DNA from: Pseudobutyrivibrio xylanivorans
Lineage (GTDB): Bacteria > Bacillota > Clostridia > Lachnospirales > Lachnospiraceae
Assembly (NCBI RefSeq): GCF_008935055.1
Contig: NZ_CP043028.1
Location: 323,501 to 387,500, forward strand
Length of the DNA: 64,000 nt
Direction of reading: 5' to 3'
In this document: positions 42,435 through 51,548 of the stretch, in pieces
Position numbering within the stretch: position 1 is the stretch's first letter
Layout of the letters: every line of letters starts with the position of its first letter
Notes under the pieces: generated by a model
Told to the model about the DNA's origin: nothing
The model's database searches: none
What the model saw: only the letters and a program-made list of their open reading frames with translations
Made by a program: the position numbers and the translations under genes

Positions 42435-42872
42435 ATGTTAAATATAAGTGGAATTCATCAGGGCTTCGTGCTTGATCATATCAAGGCTGGCGAGTCCATG
42501 ACAATATACAACGACCTTCAGCTTGGCAATCTTGGATGCGACTGTACAGTGGCCATGATTATGAATGCCAAGTCAAAGAAGATGGGCCGCAAGGACATCA
42601 TTAAAATCGAATGTCCTGTGGAGCGAGTTGATCTCGACATCCTTGGTTTCATCGACCACAATATCACCTGCAATATCATTAAAGATGATGCCATTGTTGA
42701 GAAGCGCAAGCTTACTCTCCCAAAGGAAATCAAGAATGTTATCAGCTGCAAGAATCCTCGATGCATAAGCACCGTGGAGCAGGAATTAGACCAAATCTTT
42801 ATCCTCACCGATCCAGAGAATGAGGTATATCGTTGCAAGTATTGCGAGGAAAAATATACAGGGACTAAATAA
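42435..42872 (+). CDS. pyrI: Aspartate carbamoyltransferase, regulatory chain
   Basis: 145 aa. An N-terminal nucleotide-binding domain is followed by a C-terminal zinc domain with CKNPRCIST and CKYCEEKY (four Cys). It binds PyrB and mediates feedback by CTP/UTP. AGGAGG precedes the ATG, 11 bases after pyrB. Confidence 0.96.
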   Translation: MLNISGIHQGFVLDHIKAGESMTIYNDLQLGNLGCDCTVAMIMNAKSKKMGRKDIIKIECPVERVDLDILGFIDHNITCNIIKDDAIVEKRKLTLPKEIKNVISCKNPRCISTVEQELDQIFILTDPENEVYRCKYCEEKYTGTK

Positions 42873-42883
42873 AATACAAATAG

Positions 42884-42917
42884 CAATGTACTAATTGAGG
42901 TACATTGTTATTTTTTT
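42884..42917 (+). terminator. Terminator of pyrBI
   Basis: CAATGTAC-N8-GTACATTG (42884-42907) followed by TTATTTTTTT. Confidence 0.88.
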
Positions 42918-42942
42918 GACAGCTATATGGTATAGTATACAG

Positions 42943-43005
42943 CGACTAGTATGTTAGACATTGCTAACTGTCTATATGTTGTGTTTAGCATTACCCCACT
43001 AGTCG
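42943..43005 (+). promoter_or_regulatory. Leader stem structure upstream of pflB
   Basis: CGACTAGT (42943-42950) and ACTAGTCG (42998-43005) are perfect inverted repeats enclosing 47 nt with an inner GTTAG/CTAAC hairpin. A TTGACA (42916-42921) and TATAGT or TATACA boxes upstream give a promoter with unclear spacing. It does not match the ZTP (pfl) riboswitch. Confidence 0.4.
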
Positions 43006-43046
43006 GTAGTTATTAGTTGTTTCTTTGTTATAGAAAGGAAAGAATA

Positions 43047-45305
43047 ATGGCAAATCACGATTTTGAACAATGGAAGGGTTTTGAAGGACGCGTATGGAGG
43101 GATAATATTGACGTTCGCGACTTCATCCAGAAAAACTACACTCCTTATGATGGAGATGAATCATTCTTAGCTGATGCTACAGAGGCTACAAACACTCTTT
43201 GGGGCAAGCTTCAGGAGCTTCAGGCACAGGAGCGCGCAAAGGGCGGCGTTCTTGATATGGATACAGACATCGTATCTTCACTTACTTCTCACGGCGCTGG
43301 TTACATCTCAGAAGAGACAAAGGATCTTGAGCAGATTGTTGGTCTTCAGACAGACAAGCCTCTTAAGAGAGCTTTCATGCCATACGGTGGTATCACTATG
43401 GCTGAGCAGTCTTGCAAGATGTATGGCTATGAGCCAAGCGAGAAGCTTCACGAGATTTTTACTAAATATCACAAGACACACAATCAGGGTGTATTCGACA
43501 TCTACACACCAGAGATGAAGAAGGCCCGTCACAATAAAATTCTTACAGGACTTCCTGATACATACGGCCGTGGTCGTATCGTAGGCGATTACAGACGTGT
43601 TGCTCTTTACGGTATCGATTACCTTATCGAGAAGAAGCAGGCTGATTTCGCTGCTACAAACCGTCAGGGTATGCGCCGCTACGATTTCCAGCTTCGTGAG
43701 GAAATCGCAGATCAGATCAATGCTCTTAAGGGCATGAAGGAAATGGCTGCTATCTACGGCATCGACATTTCAAAGCCAGCTGGTACAGCTAAGGAAGCTG
43801 CTCAGTGGTTATACTTCGGATACCTTGCAGCTATCAAGACTCAGAACGGTGCTGCAATGTCTGTAGGTCGTGTTTCTACATTCCTTGATATCTACTTCAC
43901 ACGTGACCTTGCAAACGGTGTTATCACAGAGTCTGAGGCTCAGGAAATCATCGACCACTTCACAATGAAGTGCCGTATGGTTAAGTTCGCTCGTATCGAG
44001 TCTTACAACCAGCTCTTCTCTGGTGATCCAGTTTGGGCTACTCTTGAGGTTGGTGGTATCGGTCTTGATGGACGTCATCAGGTTACAAAGACTTGCTACA
44101 GATTCCTTCACACACTTGAGAACATGGGACCTTCACCAGAGCCAAACCTTACAGTTATGTACTCAAGCCGTCTTCCAGAAAACTTCAAGAAGTACGCTTC
44201 TAAGATTTCTGTAACTACATCTTCTATCCAGTACGAGAATGATGATGTAATGCGTGTAACTTGGGGCGATGACTACTCAATCTGCTGCTGTGTATCAGCT
44301 ACAGAGACAGGTAAGGAGCTTCAGTTCTTCGGTGCTCGTGCAAACCTTGCTAAGTGTCTTCTTTACGCTATCAACGGTGGTGTTGATGAGAAGTCTGGCG
44401 ATCAGGTTGGCCCAGAGTACAAGGCTATCACTTCAGAGTACCTTGACTATGATGAGGTTATGCAGAAGTTCGACCAGATGATGGATTGGCTTGCACACCT
44501 TTATGTAGGTACACTCAACATGATTCACTACATGCACGACAAGTACAACTATGAGGCTTGCCAGATGGCCCTCATCGATACACACGTACGTCGTTCATTT
44601 GCTACTGGTATTGCTGGTTTCTCGCACTGCGTAGACTCACTTTCAGCTATCAAGTATGCAAAGGTTAAGGCTATCCGCAACGAAAACGGAATTACAAAGG
44701 ACTTTGAAATCGAGGGAGACTTCCCACGTTACGGTAACGATGATGACAGAGCTGACGAAATCGCAATCTGGCTTCTTCGCACATTTATGGGCAAGCTTCG
44801 TCACATCCATACATACCGTGATTCAGAGCCTACAACATCAATCCTTACTATCACTTCAAACGTAGTTTATGGTAAGGCTACAGGAGCTCTTCCAGATGGA
44901 CGTCCAGCTGGCGAGCCACTTTCACCAGGTGCTAACCCAGCTTACGGCGCAGAAGTAAACGGACTTATCGCTTCCCTCAACTCTGTTGCCAAGCTTCCAT
45001 ACGAAGAGGCACTTGATGGAATCTCTAATACACAGACAATCAACCCAGGTGCTCTTGGACATACAGATGAGGAGCGCACTGCAAACCTTGTTAACGTACT
45101 TGACGGTTACTTCGATCAGGGTGCACACCACCTCAACGTCAACGTATTTGGCAAGGAGAAGCTCATCGATGCTATGGAACATCCAGAGAAGCCTGAATAC
45201 GCTAACTTTACAATCCGCGTATCTGGCTACGCCGTAAAATTCATCGACTTGACAAAGGAGCAGCAGCTCGACGTAATCTCACGTACTTGCCACGAGGCTC
45301 TCTAG
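43047..45305 (+). CDS. pflB: Pyruvate formate-lyase (formate C-acetyltransferase)
   Basis: 752 aa from ATG 43047 (MANHDFEQW), chosen for AAAGGAA nine bases upstream. It splits pyruvate and CoA to acetyl-CoA and formate under anaerobiosis. Catalytic cysteines lie in [15 protein letters not shown]; the glycyl radical site is RVSGYAVKF near the C-terminus. Its codons are strongly biased (GTT, CTT, ACA, TCA pattern), implying high expression. The activase gene follows after two giant hairpins. Confidence 0.98.
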   Translation: MANHDFEQWKGFEGRVWRDNIDVRDFIQKNYTPYDGDESFLADATEATNTLWGKLQELQAQERAKGGVLDMDTDIVSSLTSHGAGYISEETKDLEQIVGLQTDKPLKRAFMPYGGITMAEQSCKMYGYEPSEKLHEIFTKYHKTHNQGVFDIYTPEMKKARHNKILTGLPDTYGRGRIVGDYRRVALYGIDYLIEKKQADFAATNRQGMRRYDFQLREEIADQINALKGMKEMAAIYGIDISKPAGTAKEAAQWLYFGYLAAIKTQNGAAMSVGRVSTFLDIYFTRDLANGVITESEAQEIIDHFTMKCRMVKFARIESYNQLFSGDPVWATLEVGGIGLDGRHQVTKTCYRFLHTLENMGPSPEPNLTVMYSSRLPENFKKYASKISVTTSSIQYENDDVMRVTWGDDYSICCCVSATETGKELQFFGARANLAKCLLYAINGGVDEKSGDQVGPEYKAITSEYLDYDEVMQKFDQMMDWLAHLYVGTLNMIHYMHDKYNYEACQMALIDTHVRRSFATGIAGFSHCVDSLSAIKYAKVKAIRNENGITKDFEIEGDFPRYGNDDDRADEIAIWLLRTFMGKLRHIHTYRDSEPTTSILTITSNVVYGKATGALPDGRPAGEPLSPGANPAYGAEVNGLIASLNSVAKLPYEEALDGISNTQTINPGALGHTDEERTANLVNVLDGYFDQGAHHLNVNVFGKEKLIDAMEHPEKPEYANFTIRVSGYAVKFIDLTKEQQLDVISRTCHEAL

Positions 45306-45339
45306 TCGTTATAAAGTCGTTACGTATTGGCAAAACTAC

Positions 45340-45496
45340 GGCCTATCGTATATAAGGAGTACATTCGCTGACACGCTTTCGCTCTTGTCGCGCTCATTGC
45401 CCTACATAAGAGGCTATCTTCGATACCCTCTAAGTAGGGATGGCGCTTTAAGGTCAGCTTAATGTACCCACTTATATACTTAGGCCTTATTTTTTC
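45340..45496 (+). terminator. Giant extended hairpin after pflB ending in a T-run
   Basis: GGCCTATCGTATATAAGGAG at 45340 pairs with the 45461-45486 arm (AATGTACccaCTTATATAC-TTAGGCC). The pairing continues inward through GTACATT..GCTGAC/GTCAGC..AATGTAC, GCGC..CAT/ATG.GCGC and CCCTAC..AGAGG/CCTCT..GTAGGG around 45400-45450. It is followed by TTATTTTTTCT. About 147 nt fold into one long imperfect helix that should act as the pflB terminator. Confidence 0.75.
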
Positions 45497-45499
45497 TAA

Positions 45500-45648
45500 G
45501 CCTCAAGTGACAAGATATATAAGCGACTAAACGACCTTGATGAGCCGTCGTTACTTAGGAGGTGCGTCAGCAGCTCCTTATGTAACGCAACGTGCGAATA
45601 AGAGCGCAAGCGTGTCGTTAGTGCTTATATATTATGTCACGATGAGGC
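45500..45648 (+). other. Second giant extended hairpin upstream of pflA
   Basis: GCCTCA-aGTGACA (45500 on) pairs with TGTCAC-gaTGAGGC (to 45648). It continues as ATATATAAGC..ACTAA.CGAC with GTCGTTAGTGCTTATATAT. The tip has CGT.GTTAC..TAGGAG/CTCCTTATGTAACG.AACG. An AAGAGCGcAAGCGTGTC segment could also pair with GACACGCTTtCGCTCTT of the first hairpin. It ends 24 bases before the pflA start. Confidence 0.7.
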
Positions 45649-45672
45649 GTGGATCTGAAACGAGGTAGTGGT

Positions 45673-46407
45673 ATGAGTGATGTAATTGGATACGTTAATA
45701 AGTTGGAGAGCTTCGGGGCTGTGGATGGACCTGGAGTGCGATATTTGATTTTTTTGAATGGTTGCAGGATGAGATGCGCCTTTTGTCATAATCCGGAGAC
45801 TTGGGCGGAAGGTCAGGGTCAGGAGTATACAGCGGATGAGCTGCTTGCAAAGGCGCTGAGGTTCAAGCCTTACTGGAAGAATGGCGGCGGTATTACAGTG
45901 AGTGGTGGCGAGCCACTTCTTCAGATTGACTTTGTTTTGGAGCTGTTCCGCAAAGCAAAGGCTAAAGGAATTAATACCTGTATTGACACAGCCGGTCAGC
46001 CATTCACCCATGAGGAGCCCTTCTATAGCAAGTGGAAGGAGCTGATGAGTCTCACAGACACAGTTCTTTTGGATATAAAGAATATCGACCCAGATGCTCA
46101 TAAGGAGCTGACAGGAGTAGGCAACGAAAATATTCTTCAAATGGCGAAAGAAATGTCTGATATGGGTGTGAAGATCTGGATAAGACACGTGTTGGTTCCC
46201 GGTGGAAGCGACAACGATGATTATCTGAAACGCACCAGAGAATTCATTGATACTCTCCCATCGGTTGAGAGGGTCGAGGTACTTCCTTATCACACACTTG
46301 GCGTAGCCAAATACAAGGAAATGGGAATACCTTATCGACTTGAGGATGTTGAATCTCCATCAGCTGAACGTATAGAAAATGCCAAGCAAATCCTCGGAGT
46401 AAAATAA
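45673..46407 (+). CDS. pflA: Pyruvate formate-lyase activating enzyme
   Basis: 244 aa from ATG 45673 (MSDVIGYVNKLESFG), with GAGGTAG upstream; an earlier GTG would overlap the hairpin and is rejected. Radical-SAM motif CRMRCAFCHNPE (CxxxCxxC) and TVSGGEPLLQ. It installs the glycyl radical on PflB. The gap of 367 bases from pflB is filled by two long hairpins. Confidence 0.96.
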   Translation: MSDVIGYVNKLESFGAVDGPGVRYLIFLNGCRMRCAFCHNPETWAEGQGQEYTADELLAKALRFKPYWKNGGGITVSGGEPLLQIDFVLELFRKAKAKGINTCIDTAGQPFTHEEPFYSKWKELMSLTDTVLLDIKNIDPDAHKELTGVGNENILQMAKEMSDMGVKIWIRHVLVPGGSDNDDYLKRTREFIDTLPSVERVEVLPYHTLGVAKYKEMGIPYRLEDVESPSAERIENAKQILGVK

Positions 46408-46493
46408 TAGTAGATTTTTCTTTAACACTACACTATAATAAAGCATAGTTAATTGTTGTTTTGTCTTATACATCATGTGGGAGGGTTATTGAA

Positions 46494-46727
46494 ATGGCAA
46501 GAACAAAATCTACTACTACAACAAAGAAACCTGTTATTACTTCATCAGTTATTCAGTTCCAGGGTATTGAATTCGACCAGGATACTTGCTTAAAGAAGGC
46601 AAAGGATAGTTTCAAGAAGCAGTACAAGGATGTTGAGCTTGAGGACCTCAAGATTTACATCAAGCCTGAGGAAAGAATGATTTACTATGTAGCTAATAAT
46701 GACAGAGTTGGTTCTGTTGAACTTTAA
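46494..46727 (+). CDS. DUF6465 family small protein
   Basis: 77 aa from ATG 46494 (MARTKSTTTTKKP), chosen for GGGAGGG upstream. A basic, Thr/Lys-rich N-terminal tail is followed by an alpha/beta domain (FDQDTCLKKAKDSFKKQYKD...). Found in Lachnospiraceae; function unknown. A DNA- or RNA-binding role is only suggested by the basic tail. Confidence 0.75.
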   Translation: MARTKSTTTTKKPVITSSVIQFQGIEFDQDTCLKKAKDSFKKQYKDVELEDLKIYIKPEERMIYYVANNDRVGSVEL

Positions 46728-46743
46728 AATTTGTTGCAAAAAT

Positions 46744-46779
46744 AATGGCTGCCTGTTAAACAGGCAGCCATTTTATTAT
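46744..46779. terminator. Bidirectional terminator between DUF6465 and mecA
   Basis: AATGGCTGCCTG-TTAA-ACAGGCAGCCATT (46744-46772) followed by TTATTAT; the minus strand continues ATTTTTG. Confidence 0.9.
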
Positions 46780-46788
46780 CCTATTAAG

Positions 46789-47487
46789 TTAAATCTGAGA
46801 AAGGACATTCACGCAGTCCTCGCAAATCACATCACCATGCTCAAGTAAGAATGCTCCATCAAAGCTCTCTGTAAACATCTGTGTTGCAAATTCTGCAATA
46901 ACAAGAATCACTGCTGATATCTGACGACGTGTAAGCTCGAAGTTGAGCTTTACGTAATAGTCATCTCCATATCGATAGAGAACACTCTGAATTCCTTCAT
47001 ACTTTGGAATGTGCTTGCAAAGCTCGATAGACGAATCCAAATCTGGGAGAATTGCCCATAATGGGGTGTCGAGGTACTGACTCGTAACCTCATCACGCTC
47101 GTCCGTAAGAGCCTCTGCTGGCTGTACCGGAACATCTGCGGTGCTGCCAGAAACAATTGTCTCCTTCTTGGTGGTAGACAATGTCTCCTGCAATCCTGTA
47201 AGATGCTTCTTTAATTCCTCAATTGCTGTAGCCAGACCTGAACTTGAATCTGGAGATATAAGTAAAGCTACATCACCCTGTGGCATAACAGTCATCTGTA
47301 CACTATACGCCTTGGCGTGAGTCTCGATGCCGAGGGTCTCACATGCCTCAGCCAAAATATCCCTGATAAAGCTTTGGGTTTTTTCCTGGTCACTGACGAA
47401 ATCTCCAAGCTCCATGCCGTTCTGTTCCATTTCTTCTTTGGTGATGACGCAACGAATCTTGTCCTCACCTATCTTCTTGAACTTCAT
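46789..47487 (-). CDS. mecA: MecA/NegB-type adaptor protein
   Basis: 232 aa. The N-terminal domain KFKKIGEDKIRCVITKEEME and a linker rich in Thr/Pro/Glu precede the C-terminal ClpC-binding domain (from about residue 140, PLWAILPDLDSSIELCK). It delivers substrates to the ClpC ATPase and controls competence or other regulators in Bacilli. GGAGGGA lies upstream of the ATG. Confidence 0.92.
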   Translation of the reverse strand: MKFKKIGEDKIRCVITKEEMEQNGMELGDFVSDQEKTQSFIRDILAEACETLGIETHAKAYSVQMTVMPQGDVALLISPDSSSGLATAIEELKKHLTGLQETLSTTKKETIVSGSTADVPVQPAEALTDERDEVTSQYLDTPLWAILPDLDSSIELCKHIPKYEGIQSVLYRYGDDYYVKLNFELTRRQISAVILVIAEFATQMFTESFDGAFLLEHGDVICEDCVNVLSQI

Positions 47488-47556
47488 CAGTTCCCTCCTT
47501 TCGAAATCTTTGACATAATCGTTATAAAGAACGAAATTTTCTGTCGACGTACATAA

Positions 47557-47585
47557 AGTGTAGCAAATAGATTTCGATGTGTCAC
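47557..47585 (-). promoter_or_regulatory. Putative mecA promoter
   Basis: Minus strand GTGACA (47585-47580), 17 bases, TACACT (47562-47557), about 70 bases before the ATG. Confidence 0.5.
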
Positions 47586-47614
47586 GGATAATTTTGAGTA
47601 TTTTTACTGAACAT

Positions 47615-48523
47615 TTAGTGAATAATGCCCACTATGGAATTAATATCCTCAATGCTCTTTCTTTGCATATAATCCTCAATTCCTGCAAGAATATCCATTG
47701 TTGCCGTAGGGTTGTAGAAGTTGGCAGTGCCCACTGATACTGCAGTTGCGCCTGCAAGCATCATTTCGATTGCATCTTCCCAAGTTGAAATACCGCCCAT
47801 TCCAATGATTGGAATGTTAACTGCATTTGCACATTCATAAACCATTCTGACAGCTATTGGATGAACTGCTGGACCTGACATACCACCGGTCTTGTTTGCT
47901 AGAACAAATTTCTGACGCTCTACATCGATTTTCATTCCTGTGAGAGTATTGATAAGTGAAATTGCATCTGCGCCCCCAGCCTCTGCCGCCTTCGCCATAA
48001 CCTTAATATCCGTGACGTTAGGTGAAAGTTTCATTACAATAGGCTGCTTGGCGTGAGATTTAACAAGACGAGTAATTTCCTCGACAGCTTTTGAATCCTG
48101 ACCGAAGGCTATACCGCCCTCTTTTACGTTAGGACAAGATATATTTATCTCTAGCATATCAACTCTTGTCTCGTTTGCCAATCTCTCAACCACTTCAATA
48201 TATTCTTCGGCTGAATGACCACAAACATTAACCAGAACTTTTGTGTTTTTATATTGTTCTAGGAACTTTAAATCTCTCTCACAGAACACTTCTACTCCAG
48301 GATTCTGCAAGCCGATGGCATTAAGCATTCCAGAATGAACCTCGGCAATTCTAGGAGTTGGATTTCCAGGCCAAGGTACATTGGCAACACCCTTTGTAAC
48401 AACAGCTCCAAGCTTGTTTAAATCAACGAACTCCGAGTACTCCATTCCTGAACCGAAGGTGCCTGATGCCTCCATGACCGGATTCTGAAATTCTACTCCT
48501 GCAATGGTAACCTTTGTATTCAT
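47615..48523 (-). CDS. pyrD: Dihydroorotate dehydrogenase, type 1B catalytic subunit
   Basis: 302 aa from ATG 48523, which overlaps the pyrK stop (TAATG). FMN enzyme oxidising dihydroorotate to orotate. Features: VMEASGTFGSGMEY, NISCPNVKEGG with the active-site region and Cys, and IGMGGISTWEDAIEMMLAGA for phosphate binding. Works as a complex with PyrK. Confidence 0.96.
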   Translation of the reverse strand: MNTKVTIAGVEFQNPVMEASGTFGSGMEYSEFVDLNKLGAVVTKGVANVPWPGNPTPRIAEVHSGMLNAIGLQNPGVEVFCERDLKFLEQYKNTKVLVNVCGHSAEEYIEVVERLANETRVDMLEINISCPNVKEGGIAFGQDSKAVEEITRLVKSHAKQPIVMKLSPNVTDIKVMAKAAEAGGADAISLINTLTGMKIDVERQKFVLANKTGGMSGPAVHPIAVRMVYECANAVNIPIIGMGGISTWEDAIEMMLAGATAVSVGTANFYNPTATMDILAGIEDYMQRKSIEDINSIVGIIH

Positions 48524-49287
48524 TATAGTACCACCTCCGTAGATAAAAATACTGGGCCGTCCTTGCAAACCCTCTTATTATTCACATGGCTATGGTCGTC
48601 CTTTTCAGTTGACTGGCAAACGCAGCCAAGACAAGCGCCCACGCCACAAGCCATTCTTTCTTCCATGGAAACATAGCATTTGATATCATGCTCTGCTGCA
48701 TACTCTGCCACCGCACGAAGCATAGGCTTTGGACCGCAAGCGTAGATAACATCCGCCTCCAAATCATTTTCCTTCATGGCATCAACAACTGTACCATGGG
48801 TTCCTACTGAACCATCATCTGTTGCAATGATAAGCTCCGCTGCCATATCAGTGAATTCCTCAGTCAGGAACAAGTCATCGTTGCGATAGCCCATTACTGC
48901 TGTGACACTTCCATTAAGCTGCTTTGCAAGCTCAAGCATAGGAGGCACACCGATTCCGCCACCTACAACAATGGCTCTCTCACCCTCAAGAGGGAAACCA
49001 TTTCCAAGCGGTCCCATAACCTCCACCTTGTCGCCCATCTTTAGCTTTGAAAATTCCTCTGTGCCTGCACCTACCACACGGTAGACTACTCGCAGTATAC
49101 CGTATTCTCTATTGATTTCGCAGATGCTGATTGGACGTGGCAGAAGCTTGCTGCCATCATTTGAAAAAATGCTGATGAACTGACCAGGGATGGCCTGCTC
49201 TACTATCTTTGTATCTAATAGAAGACTGAAAATGCCAGGGGCAAGTTCAGATTGTCCAAATACTGTTGCTGTTTCTTTTATTTTCAT
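48523..49287 (-). CDS. pyrK: Dihydroorotate dehydrogenase electron-transfer subunit
   Basis: 254 aa. FAD domain with RPISICEINRE, NAD-binding GGGIGVPPMLELAKQL, and a C-terminal 2Fe-2S site in MACGVGACLGCVC plus a later Cys. It passes electrons from PyrD to NAD. Starts at the pyrF stop (one-base overlap). Confidence 0.96.
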   Translation of the reverse strand: MKIKETATVFGQSELAPGIFSLLLDTKIVEQAIPGQFISIFSNDGSKLLPRPISICEINREYGILRVVYRVVGAGTEEFSKLKMGDKVEVMGPLGNGFPLEGERAIVVGGGIGVPPMLELAKQLNGSVTAVMGYRNDDLFLTEEFTDMAAELIIATDDGSVGTHGTVVDAMKENDLEADVIYACGPKPMLRAVAEYAAEHDIKCYVSMEERMACGVGACLGCVCQSTEKDDHSHVNNKRVCKDGPVFLSTEVVL

Positions 49288-50207
49288 TATTTAAGAGCTC
49301 CTCTAATATCCTCAAGCATATCCTCTACTGCTGCGCGGCTGGCACCTGCAAAGTTTTCCTCGCCATACTTTGCGTACTTCTCCTGCTGATAAGCTGCAAT
49401 GATGCCACGGCTTGAATTTACGATTGCGCCAAGGCCATCCTCATTGAAGAAATGAACAAGATCAGCGCCCTTGCCGCCCTGTGCACCGTACCCCGGCACA
49501 AGGATATATGTGTGTGGCATAAGCTTACGAAGCTTTGCGCCCATCTCTGGATATGTAGCACCAACTACAGCACCAACATTTGAGTATGCGCCCTCCATGG
49601 ACTCAGCGCCCCACTCTTCAATCTTTTCTGCCATGTGCTCATATAGTGGCCTACCATCGATAAGTCTATCTTGGAACTCGCCAGAGGATGGATTTGAAGT
49701 CTTGCAGAGGACGAAGATTCCCTTATCCTCTTCATTGCACACATCTACGAAAGGCTTCACGCCGTCTGAACCAAGATAAGGATTAACAGTAGCCATATCT
49801 GCATCGAAGCCCTGATACTTGTAGTCGCCAACCTGAACGCTTCCCAAATGACCAAGAGCATAAGCTGTTGAGGTTGAACCAATGTCACCACGCTTTATAT
49901 CTGCGATAACAATAAGACCAAGCTCCTTGGCATAATCAACTGTCTTCTTGTAGGCAATCATTCCAGGAATGCCAAAGCTTTCGTACATGGCAATCTGTGG
50001 CTTTACAGCTGGAATCAGGTCTGCGCAAGCATCCATAATCTGGCGGTTGTAGTCAAACATGGCCTCTCCCACCGCCTCAAGGGTCTGGCCGTACTCATTG
50101 ATATACTTATCAACTAAGCTCTTTGGCATTAATTTTAGGGTTGGGTCCAATCCTATAACTATAGGTGCATTCTTTGCCTGAATCTCATTAATTAATCTCT
50201 GAATCAT
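49287..50207 (-). CDS. pyrF: Orotidine 5'-phosphate decarboxylase (subfamily 2)
   Basis: 306 aa, the longer type. Catalytic Lys/Asp in IADIKRGDIGSTSTAYA. GLDPTLKLMPKSL is at the N-terminus and VPGYGAQGGKGADL near the C-terminus. Makes UMP. Overlaps pyrC by 20 bases. Confidence 0.96.
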   Translation of the reverse strand: MIQRLINEIQAKNAPIVIGLDPTLKLMPKSLVDKYINEYGQTLEAVGEAMFDYNRQIMDACADLIPAVKPQIAMYESFGIPGMIAYKKTVDYAKELGLIVIADIKRGDIGSTSTAYALGHLGSVQVGDYKYQGFDADMATVNPYLGSDGVKPFVDVCNEEDKGIFVLCKTSNPSSGEFQDRLIDGRPLYEHMAEKIEEWGAESMEGAYSNVGAVVGATYPEMGAKLRKLMPHTYILVPGYGAQGGKGADLVHFFNEDGLGAIVNSSRGIIAAYQQEKYAKYGEENFAGASRAAVEDMLEDIRGALK

Positions 50208-51474
50208 AAACTACTCTTCCTCCATATATAGTCTTTATTACTTTACCAGTCACTTTCCTTCCTTCGTAAGGCATGTTTCGTGATTTGCCTGCGAAGTCGG
50301 CGGCGTGAATTTCGTATTCTATGCTTGGGTCGAAGATGGTGATGTCTGCCACCTTACCCTCTGAGATATCTCCAAGCTCTTCGCGTCCTAAAATGCGCGC
50401 TGGGTTGCTACTCATATAAGCAGCCATTGTAAGAGGCGTGATGAGCCCTGTAAGAACAAGCTCGCTGTAAGCAAGTGACGCTGAGGTCTCAAGTCCTACA
50501 ATTCCAAATGGTGATGCGAATCCCTTAGCCTTTTCCTCAGCAGTATGAGGTGCATGATCTGTGGAAATAACCTCGAACACTCCCTCTGCAAGGCCTTGTC
50601 TCAGCTTATCCCTATCCTCTTTTGTTCTGATAGGAGGATTCATCTTATAATTGCCATCACCTGCAACAATATCATCCTCAGTTAGAGTGAAATGATGTGG
50701 GCAAACCTCGCCGGAAACATTGATGCCGGCCTCCTTTGCCTCCTTCAATATCTGATAGCTTTCCTTTGTGGAGCAATGGCACAGATGAAGGGTAGCCCCT
50801 GTTTCCTCAGCAAGCATTATGTCACGAGCCTCGATTATGTTTTCAACCGCATTACTGATGCCCTTCTCACCAATGCTCTCGGACTTTGCTCCCATGTTCA
50901 TGACACCGCCCTGTACAAGGTTGATGTCCTCACAGTGAGCAAGCACAGGAATGTCATTAGCTGCTGCAATCTTCATCGCCTCACGATACAAACCTGAATC
51001 CATGACAGATTTTCCATCCTCCGAAATGGCAGGGATGCCTGCATCAATCATTCCCTTCAAATCAGAAAGCTCTTTGCCTTCCATCCCCTTTGTAACTGAG
51101 CCAACCTGAAGCACACGGGTCAGTCCAACCTGCTGGCTCTTGTCACTGACATACTTCACAAGCTCCGGATTATCAACCACCGGCTTTGTGTTTGGCATGG
51201 TAAGCACCGTGGTAAATCCACCTCTTGCTGCAGCCTTGGAACCAGTCTCGATGTCTTCCTTTTCGGTTTGACCCGGGTCCCTAAAATGCACATGCATATC
51301 AATCAGACCAGGCATCACGTAGCACCCCTCTGCATCGATAACTTCATCAGAAAAAACGGGAACAATACCAGCCTGGACAGCTGAGATAATGTTCCCGTCT
51401 ATTTTTATATCCAATATTTCGTTTGTGTTTGTAGGTGGGTTGAGCACCCTACCATTTTTAATAATTAGGCTCAT
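50188..51474 (-). CDS. pyrC: Dihydroorotase
   Basis: 428 aa amidohydrolase. Zinc ligands in DMHVHFRDPGQTEKED, LAHCED, LHLCHCS and STDHAPHT. Cyclises carbamoyl-aspartate to dihydroorotate. First gene of the minus-strand pyrC-pyrF-pyrK-pyrD operon; pyrBI is a separate unit 8 kb away. Confidence 0.97.
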   Translation of the reverse strand: MSLIIKNGRVLNPPTNTNEILDIKIDGNIISAVQAGIVPVFSDEVIDAEGCYVMPGLIDMHVHFRDPGQTEKEDIETGSKAAARGGFTTVLTMPNTKPVVDNPELVKYVSDKSQQVGLTRVLQVGSVTKGMEGKELSDLKGMIDAGIPAISEDGKSVMDSGLYREAMKIAAANDIPVLAHCEDINLVQGGVMNMGAKSESIGEKGISNAVENIIEARDIMLAEETGATLHLCHCSTKESYQILKEAKEAGINVSGEVCPHHFTLTEDDIVAGDGNYKMNPPIRTKEDRDKLRQGLAEGVFEVISTDHAPHTAEEKAKGFASPFGIVGLETSASLAYSELVLTGLITPLTMAAYMSSNPARILGREELGDISEGKVADITIFDPSIEYEIHAADFAGKSRNMPYEGRKVTGKVIKTIYGGRVVYDSEIN

Positions 51475-51504
51475 GCTATACCTCTCTTGACTTAAACTGT
51501 CAAT

Positions 51505-51533
51505 AGTATAGCAAACTCCCCCTACGCTAACAA
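51505..51533 (-). promoter_or_regulatory. Promoter of pyrCFKD
   Basis: Minus strand TTGTTA (51533-51528), 17 bases, TATACT (51510-51505), about 31 bases before the ATG. The leader is too short for an RNA attenuator. Confidence 0.65.
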
Positions 51534-51548
51534 GAGGTTTATTACAAG

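Noticed and set aside
42884..43046. ZTP (pfl) riboswitch upstream of pflB
   Set aside because: The conserved pfl-motif blocks are not present; only a terminator and a simple stem are visible.
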